The notes below the pieces were generated by a model, which was not told the DNA's origin, ran no database searches, and saw only the letters and a program-made list of their open reading frames with translations. A stretch of DNA of 39,411 nucleotides. Origin: Mammaliicoccus sciuri (GTDB lineage Bacteria; Bacillota; Bacilli; Staphylococcales; Staphylococcaceae). Made by a program: the position numbers and the translations under genes. This document shows, in pieces, positions 34,665-39,411 of the stretch. The DNA is taken from the NCBI RefSeq assembly GCF_002901825.1, contig NZ_PPQD01000018.1:201454-240864 (forward strand), in the 5' to 3' direction. Each line of letters starts with the position of its first letter. Position 1 is the first letter of the stretch.

Positions 34665-35570
34665 ATGAAAGCATTCGATTTAATCGGGAATACACCACTT
34701 GTCTTATTGGAACATTACAGTACAGACAACGTGAAAATATTTGCGAAATTAGAAAGTTATAACTTAGGTGGCAGCATTAAAGATCGACTAGGCAAGCACT
34801 TGATAGAACATGCACTAGCTGAAGGTAATATTCATTCTGGAGATACGATAGTTGAAGCCACTGCCGGTAACACAGGTATAGGACTTGCTATCGTAGCGAA
34901 CCATTACAATATTAACTGCGTTATCTTTGCACCTGAAGGCTTTTCTGAAGAAAAAATGAATATCATGAAAGCTTTAGGGGCAGAAGTAAGAAGAACACCA
35001 CGTTCTGAAGGTATGTTAGGTGCCCGTCAACAAGCACAGTCCTACGCTGAACAATACGGCGCTTATTATATCAATCAATTTGAAAATGAAGAGAATCCAC
35101 AAGCATATATTCATACTTTAGCGACAGAAATTCTTGAACAATGTCCAGACATCACACATTTGATTGCTGGCGCTGGTTCTGGCGGAACTTTTACAGGAAT
35201 AGCTTCAGTCATGAAAGAACATCAAGTACGTAATATCATTGTAGAACCTGAAGGAAGCATTCTTGCAGGTGGCGAAGCGCATGCTCACGATACTGAAGGT
35301 ATTGGCGTTGAAAAGTGGCCACCATTTCTAAAGAGAGATATAATCGATGATATTAAAGTCATTTCGGATCGAGATGCATTTACAAATGTATCAGGTCTTG
35401 CACTAAATGAGGGTATTCTTGCTGGTAGTTCATCAGGCGCAGCATTACAGGCAGCAATAGACGTTTCAAAACAAATCGAACAAGGACATATCGTCGTCAT
35501 TTTCCCTGATGGCAGTGATAGATATATGTCTAAAAATATATTTAATTATGGAGGAAAAGATTATGAATAA
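34665..35570 (+). CDS. mccA: O-acetylserine-dependent cystathionine beta-synthase
   Basis: A 301-residue PLP enzyme of the cysteine synthase/CBS fold. The PLP Lys39 is in NLGGSIKDRLG, with EATAGNTGIGLA for the substrate carboxylate, GAGSGGTFTG for the PLP phosphate and AGSSSGAAL near the end. Together with mccB it forms the reverse transsulfuration step from homocysteine to cysteine, which separates it from CysK. Its last eight bases overlap the start of mccB (ATGAATAA), so the genes are coupled. Confidence 0.9.
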   Translation: MKAFDLIGNTPLVLLEHYSTDNVKIFAKLESYNLGGSIKDRLGKHLIEHALAEGNIHSGDTIVEATAGNTGIGLAIVANHYNINCVIFAPEGFSEEKMNIMKALGAEVRRTPRSEGMLGARQQAQSYAEQYGAYYINQFENEENPQAYIHTLATEILEQCPDITHLIAGAGSGGTFTGIASVMKEHQVRNIIVEPEGSILAGGEAHAHDTEGIGVEKWPPFLKRDIIDDIKVISDRDAFTNVSGLALNEGILAGSSSGAALQAAIDVSKQIEQGHIVVIFPDGSDRYMSKNIFNYGGKDYE

Positions 35571-36705
35571 AAAAACATTACTCATCCATGGTGGTAAAAC
35601 AACAGATGCATATACAGGTGCGGTAACAACACCAATTTATCAAACAAGTACTTATGAACAAGACGGAATCGGAAATTTAAGACAAGGTTATGAATATTCT
35701 AGAACAGCTAACCCTACTCGTACGGCATTAGAAACATTAATTGCGGATTTAGAACACGGTACAAATGGTTATGCTTTCGGTTCTGGTATGGCAGCAATCT
35801 CAGCAGTCATCATGTTATTAGACAAAGGTGACCATATTTTAATTAATTCAGATGTATACGGTGGTACTTACCGTGCATTAACAAAAGTATTCTCTCGCTT
35901 CGGTATTGAATTTGATTTTATCAATACAACGGATGTAAGCAATATCGAATCTTCTATTAAAGACACAACTAAAATGTTATTTATCGAAACACCATCAAAT
36001 CCGTTACTTCAAGTAACAGATATTAAAGCAGCAAGTGACATTGCTAAAAAACATGACATGTTAACTGTTGTAGATAATACATTTATGACACCTTATTACC
36101 AAAATCCACTAGACCTAGGTGCTGATATTGTTCTTCACTCAGCTACTAAATACTTAGGTGGACATAGTGATGTTGTTTCAGGATTAGTCGTAACAGCAAA
36201 CGAAAGCCTTGGAGAAAGAATTGGTTTCATCCAAAATTCAACTGGTGGTATTTTAGGGCCTCAAGATAGTTATTTATTAACACGTGGTATCAAAACATTA
36301 GGTTTAAGAGTAGAACAAATTAATAGAAACGTTAAAGAAGTCGTAGCATTATTAAACAAACATGAAAATGTTGTTAAAACAATTCATCCATTAAACGAAG
36401 ACCATGTGAACCGTGATATTCACTTCGAACAAGCTTCAGGATACCCAGGTATCATTTCATTTGAAGTCGCTGATGTTGAAAAAGCAAAAGAAGTGATTAA
36501 ACATACAAAATTATTCACATTAGCAGAAAGTTTAGGCGCAGTAGAAAGTTTAATTTCTGTACCAAGTCTTATGACACATGCATCAATACCGGCAGAAATT
36601 CGTCATAAAGAAGGTATCGCAGACGGCATGATCCGTTTATCTATCGGTATAGAAGATACTGAAGACTTAGTAGAAGACTTAAACCAAGCATTAAATCAAA
36701 TATAA
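35563..36705 (+). CDS. mccB: Cystathionine gamma-lyase/synthase, reverse transsulfuration
   Basis: A 380-residue PLP enzyme of the Cys/Met metabolism family. The PLP Lys196 is in LHSATKYLGGHSD, with YEYSRTANPTRTALE and AFGSGMAAISA upstream and ESLISVPSLMTHASIP at the C-terminal active site. Pairing with mccA indicates MccB, which releases cysteine from cystathionine; MetB-type synthase activity cannot be excluded by eye. The start is ATG 35563 behind GGAGG; longer in-frame versions begin inside mccA and lack a ribosome site. Confidence 0.9.
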   Translation: MNKKTLLIHGGKTTDAYTGAVTTPIYQTSTYEQDGIGNLRQGYEYSRTANPTRTALETLIADLEHGTNGYAFGSGMAAISAVIMLLDKGDHILINSDVYGGTYRALTKVFSRFGIEFDFINTTDVSNIESSIKDTTKMLFIETPSNPLLQVTDIKAASDIAKKHDMLTVVDNTFMTPYYQNPLDLGADIVLHSATKYLGGHSDVVSGLVVTANESLGERIGFIQNSTGGILGPQDSYLLTRGIKTLGLRVEQINRNVKEVVALLNKHENVVKTIHPLNEDHVNRDIHFEQASGYPGIISFEVADVEKAKEVIKHTKLFTLAESLGAVESLISVPSLMTHASIPAEIRHKEGIADGMIRLSIGIEDTEDLVEDLNQALNQI

Positions 36706-36712
36706 TAAAAAG

Positions 36713-36756
36713 AAAGGCTGAGACAGCGGAAATTGACCGCTATCTCAGCCTTTTTT
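36713..36756 (+). terminator. Terminator of mccAB
   Basis: AAAGGCTGAGACAGCGG / CCGCTATCTCAGCCTTT, 17-base arms with one mismatch and a 7-base loop, followed by a T-run. Confidence 0.92.
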
Positions 36757-36816
36757 CATATTCGAGATGTGGTGAAAGCATGTATTTGGTGAGTGATGGA
36801 GGTATTTGAGGAAGCG

Positions 36817-37111
36817 TATGTTGCTTGTTTGGGTAGTCTTGCAATATTCGAGGTTCCAATGTTGCTAGTCACCCTCCACTTGCAATATTCGAGGTTCCTA
36901 TTTATCTTGTTTGGTCAGTCTTGATAAATACAGCACTTCTATTTATCTTGTTTGGTCAATCTTGATAAATACAGCACTTCTATTTATCTTGTTTAGTCAG
37001 TCTTGATAAATACAATGCTTCTATTTATCTTGTTTAGTCAGTCTTGATAAATACAGCACTCCTATTTATCTTGTTTGGTCAGTCTTGATAAATACAGACC
37101 TCCTATTTATC
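36817..37111. repeat. Tandem hairpin array, 41-bp period (array 2)
   Basis: Five full units have TATTTATC / GATAAATA arms (8 bases) around a 16-base loop; left arms start at 36899, 36940, 36981, 37022 and 37063, exactly 41 apart, and a half unit starts at 37104. Two older-looking units at 36817 and 36858 keep the same period and loop length but use TATGTTGC or AATGTTGC pairing with GCAATATT, so both sides of the stem changed together. Weaker similarity runs back to about 36760. The array fills the gap between mccAB and norA terminators. No gene is seen. Function unknown. Confidence 0.9.
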
Positions 37112-37200
37112 TTGTCGACCCCATTTCTATAATTACAAACCTCTCTATCCATCACACCATCCCCAATACACTCCTCACCCCATTTACTTCTCCCAAAAAG

Positions 37201-37236
37201 AAAGTCAGGGACATCACGCGAGATGTCCCTGACTTT
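37201..37236. terminator. Terminator of norA
   Basis: AAAGTCAGGGACATC / GATGTCCCTGACTTT, a perfect 15-bp stem with a 6-base loop, three bases after the norA stop on the minus strand, with T-rich sequence on both sides. Confidence 0.92.
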
Positions 37237-37239
37237 TTA

Positions 37240-38385
37240 TTAGAATTTTAATTTATCTGGTCTATAGAATGCGATGATAATTGAAGCGATGATAAAGAAT
37301 GCCATGGCAATAAATAACGGGAAGTCGATTTTAATATCGAATGCTGCTCCGGCTACTAATGGTCCTATCAAGTTACCAACACTTGTGGCTGCTGAGTTCA
37401 AGCCACCTGCTGTTCCTTGGTTATTACCTGCTAATTTAGAGAAATAGTTCGTCATAGATGGTCTGATCAAATCAAATCCTATAAATATTACGAAACTGAC
37501 TAACATCACAGTAATATAGTGAGAAGCATATACAAAAGCTCCTAGAATTAACACTGAGTAGATTAATGAGAATAGCGTTAATTTAATTTCACCGATCTTA
37601 CCGACAAGTTTCTCGAATAAGAATAATTGGAATATAACTCCTACTATTGCTCCGCCTGTAATCGCGATAGAAATATCTTTCGGTTCAAAGCCTACTTTCT
37701 CTGCTGTATATAATGAGAACATTGTTTCGGTAGATGCTAAACCGTAAGACAATATCAACATAATGATGACCGGTACGACAAACAATTTATATGGAAATGG
37801 CTCTTTGACTTTAGGACGTGCTGTTTCATTTGAATCATCGTCACTTGCTTCTTTTAAAAGGAATACTGAGAATAACAAAGCGATGATTCCAAGTGCACCA
37901 GCAAAATAAAAAGGCATTCTATGCGAAATTTCTGCTAAGAATCCTCCTACACCTGGTCCAACTATGAACCCTGTATTAATAACGGCTGACATATAACTAA
38001 AGTTCTTTGCTCTATTTTCTGAAGTTGATAAATCACCAATCATACCATTTACACCAGGCATGACAAACGCTGCACTAATGCCACCTAATACTCTTGAAAC
38101 TAAAAGTATTGAAAATGTATTACCCATTGCGAAAATAAATTCTGAAATGGAGAATAACAGCAGGCCGATAATGATAATAATTTTTTTGCCAAACTTATCT
38201 GCAAATCGTCCTCCAAACGGTGAAGCGATCATTTGGAACATTGCAAATACTGCGACCAGCATGCCTAAATCACTTCCATTTAAATCTAAATCATGCAAAA
38301 TTGTAGGTAAAACTGGTATGACAATACTAATACCTAAAAACATTAAAAATATATTAAAATATAAAACGTTTAACTTATTATTCAT
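37240..38385 (-). CDS. norA: NorA multidrug efflux pump
   Basis: A 381-residue MFS exporter (DHA1, twelve membrane segments) that expels fluoroquinolones, dyes and quaternary ammonium compounds by proton antiport. It follows S. aureus NorA from the start as I remember it: VLYFNIFLMFLGISIVIPVLP, motif A region SPFGGRFADKFGKK, motif C region NTGFIVGPGVGGFLAEISHR, MPFYFAGALGI, SLYTAEKVGFEPKDISIAITGG and TAGGLNSAATSVGNLIGPL. Ribosome site AAGGAGGTC. In contrast to S. aureus, a divergent MerR-family gene is its neighbour. Confidence 0.92.
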   Translation of the reverse strand: MNNKLNVLYFNIFLMFLGISIVIPVLPTILHDLDLNGSDLGMLVAVFAMFQMIASPFGGRFADKFGKKIIIIIGLLLFSISEFIFAMGNTFSILLVSRVLGGISAAFVMPGVNGMIGDLSTSENRAKNFSYMSAVINTGFIVGPGVGGFLAEISHRMPFYFAGALGIIALLFSVFLLKEASDDDSNETARPKVKEPFPYKLFVVPVIIMLILSYGLASTETMFSLYTAEKVGFEPKDISIAITGGAIVGVIFQLFLFEKLVGKIGEIKLTLFSLIYSVLILGAFVYASHYITVMLVSFVIFIGFDLIRPSMTNYFSKLAGNNQGTAGGLNSAATSVGNLIGPLVAGAAFDIKIDFPLFIAMAFFIIASIIIAFYRPDKLKF

Positions 38386-38458
38386 TTTAGACCTCCTTCT
38401 TCATTACTTTTATAAATATTAAGTGATTTTCACTATATTCTAATCTATTTATTTTGAT

Positions 38459-38516
38459 TTGCATAACATAATGCAATCTTTAATATATACAATTTATAGT
38501 GTATAGTAACTATACA
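38459..38516. promoter_or_regulatory. Two palindromes between norA and the merR-type gene
   Basis: TTGCAT / ATGCAA (38459-38476, 6-base arms, 6-base gap) and TGTATAG-TAA-CTATACA (38500-38516, 7-base arms). The second is next to the MerR-type start (22 bases away) and is a good autoregulatory site; the first lies nearer norA. I could not place a convincing 19-base-spacer MerR promoter, so the exact regulation is open. Confidence 0.55.
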
Positions 38517-38538
38517 GTCAATAGGAGGAACTTAATTT

Positions 38539-39354
38539 ATGCAAAAAATTAATCAAATACCTATAAGTGAGTTTGCAAGCTTAACAAATGTTAGCCGTCA
38601 GACACTCATATACTATGATAAAATCAATCTTTTTAAACCAGATTATAAAAATGAAATTGGGTACCGATATTACTCCATTAAACAAATTGAACTTATAAGT
38701 GTGATTACTTTATTGAAAGAACTCGGCATGCCACTGAAAGAAATTAAAGAATACACACAAAATAAATCACCTGAGCACTTTTTAAATTTGATGACACAAC
38801 AGAAGAAAACGATCCAAGAGCAGAAGAAACATTTAGAATACAATGAAATGATTATTGATAGTAAGATTCAACTCATCAGAGACGCAATGGAAACATCCTT
38901 TGATCAAATTGAAATTGAAGAATATGATGAAATGACTTTCTATATCAGTGACAACATCGCGAATGCTTCAGAACTCGATTTCTTAATTTCGATTAACCAG
39001 TTTATTGATGAGCTGAAATCACACGAAATTTTTTCTAGTCAGCCAATTGGTGTCGTAACGCATAAAAATGATATTTTAAGTGGTAATTATTATCATTATA
39101 GTTACCTTTACGTGAATATCCCAAATTCTAAAAAGCACTACAAAAATACCGTTACGTTAAAAGGTAAATATTTAGTCGGTTATTATATAGGCATTGATGA
39201 ACATGTTGAAGAAGCGTACAACAAAATGTTAAATAAAATCGGTGAATTGAATTTAACAATGGGTGAATATGTATATGAAGAATATGTATTTGATTCAGTT
39301 ATTAAAAATAATGAGAATGAATATATCACTAAAATTATGATTGAAATCATATAA
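38539..39354 (+). CDS. MerR-family regulator with effector-binding domain
   Basis: A 271-residue regulator. The MerR winged HTH is at about 8-75 (ISEFASLTNVSRQTLIYYDKINLFKPDYKNEIGYRYYS), followed by a dimerisation coiled coil (about 85-120) and a C-terminal domain (about 125-271) that resembles the GyrI/BmrR-type drug-binding fold, with HYSYLYVNIP and TMGEYVYEEYVFD. Bacillus BmrR and BltR have this layout and sit beside the drug pumps they activate. Divergence from norA suggests the same arrangement. Ribosome site TAGGAGG. Effector unknown. Confidence 0.85.
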   Translation: MQKINQIPISEFASLTNVSRQTLIYYDKINLFKPDYKNEIGYRYYSIKQIELISVITLLKELGMPLKEIKEYTQNKSPEHFLNLMTQQKKTIQEQKKHLEYNEMIIDSKIQLIRDAMETSFDQIEIEEYDEMTFYISDNIANASELDFLISINQFIDELKSHEIFSSQPIGVVTHKNDILSGNYYHYSYLYVNIPNSKKHYKNTVTLKGKYLVGYYIGIDEHVEEAYNKMLNKIGELNLTMGEYVYEEYVFDSVIKNNENEYITKIMIEII

Positions 39355-39357
39355 AAA

Positions 39358-39410
39358 GGGAGCGGGACAGAAATCTAATTTGTAAAAAAAGATTTCGTAG
39401 TCCCGCCCCG
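39358..39410. terminator. Staphylococcal-type terminator/intergenic hairpin, cut by window edge
   Basis: GCGGGAC-A-GAAATC pairs with GATTTC-GTA-GTCCCGC around a T/A-rich loop, directly after the MerR-type stop. The GCGGGACAGAAATC wording is typical of a hairpin seen after many staphylococcal genes. The T-tract, if any, lies beyond the window. Confidence 0.75.
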
Positions 39411-39411
39411 G

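Noticed and set aside
35509-35562. Extended N-terminus of mccB
   Set aside because: The extra codons lie inside mccA, lack a ribosome site, and are not expected in the family.
36817-37111. Short coding repeats or a CRISPR array
   Set aside because: The period of 41 is not a multiple of three, stops are frequent, and there are no spacers.
38494-38538. Classic MerR promoter with 19-base spacer
   Set aside because: A palindrome is present, but I could not fit a -35 and -10 with the required spacing around it.

Overview
The window is AT-rich, has short intergenic gaps, uses strong GGAGG-type ribosome sites with some TTG/GTG starts, and ends its operons in long perfect hairpins. Together with recognisable NorA, ProP, SstD, MhqR/E/D, MccA/B and AdcA-ZinT proteins, this points to the chromosome of a Staphylococcaceae member. 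It is not typical S. aureus: it has a complete sorbitol PTS operon, a second ClpP and a MerR gene beside norA. A Mammaliicoccus-like or coagulase-negative species is my best guess, which is inference. I see no transposase, integrase, tRNA, rRNA or CRISPR.

Layout. 12-6034 (minus): a beta-glucoside/cellobiose-type PTS operon (6-phospho-beta-glucosidase, IIB, PRD regulator, IIA, an unknown membrane protein, IIC). A perfect cre site and an 18-bp palindrome precede it. 6214-6475: a tandem array of 41-bp hairpin units. 6543-7457: a TIM-barrel-like protein of unknown function. 7574-16082: a metal and iron block with a Fur-boxed FhuD-like lipoprotein, a methyltransferase, zinc-binding AdcA under a Zur-like box, a nucleoside hydrolase, an HrtAB-like ABC exporter, and a Fur-boxed pair made of a TIKI/TraB/ChaN-like protein and SstD. 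16084-20299: a DUF3995 membrane protein, a metallophosphoesterase, and arylamine N-acetyltransferase, MarR and a DHA2 drug exporter. 20348-21766: proP. 22002-27113 (minus): the sorbitol operon gutFRMCBA, in the order known from Lactobacillus casei. 27311-29284: a RclA/MerA-like hypothiocyanous acid reductase and a ClpP paralogue behind a CtsR box. 29490-31559: a divergent TetR regulator and YhgE/Pip-type membrane protein. 31744-34447 (minus): mhqR-mhqE-flavin reductase-mhqD, with two MhqR-type palindromes. 34665-36705: mccAB (reverse transsulfuration). 36817-37111: a second 41-bp tandem hairpin array. 37240-39354: norA divergent from a MerR-family regulator.

How the genes work together. Two sugar systems (beta-glucoside and sorbitol) each encode a PRD-type activator and carry cre sites in or near the promoter, so both should need inducer and be repressed by preferred sugars. 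The metal genes are binding lipoproteins without their own permease/ATPase, so they must share transporters encoded elsewhere. Much of the rest is stress and detoxification: quinones (mhq), HOSCN (merA/rclA), proteotoxic stress (clpP/CtsR), arylamines, drugs (norA, DHA2) and osmotic stress (proP).

The most unusual signals are the two intergenic arrays. Their sequences differ, but both have an exact 41-bp period and one hairpin per unit, and stem bases change in compensating pairs between units. Others are a IIA-Gut protein without the expected active-site histidine, a Fur-controlled TIKI/ChaN-like cytosolic protein, and the heat-shock-type second ClpP.
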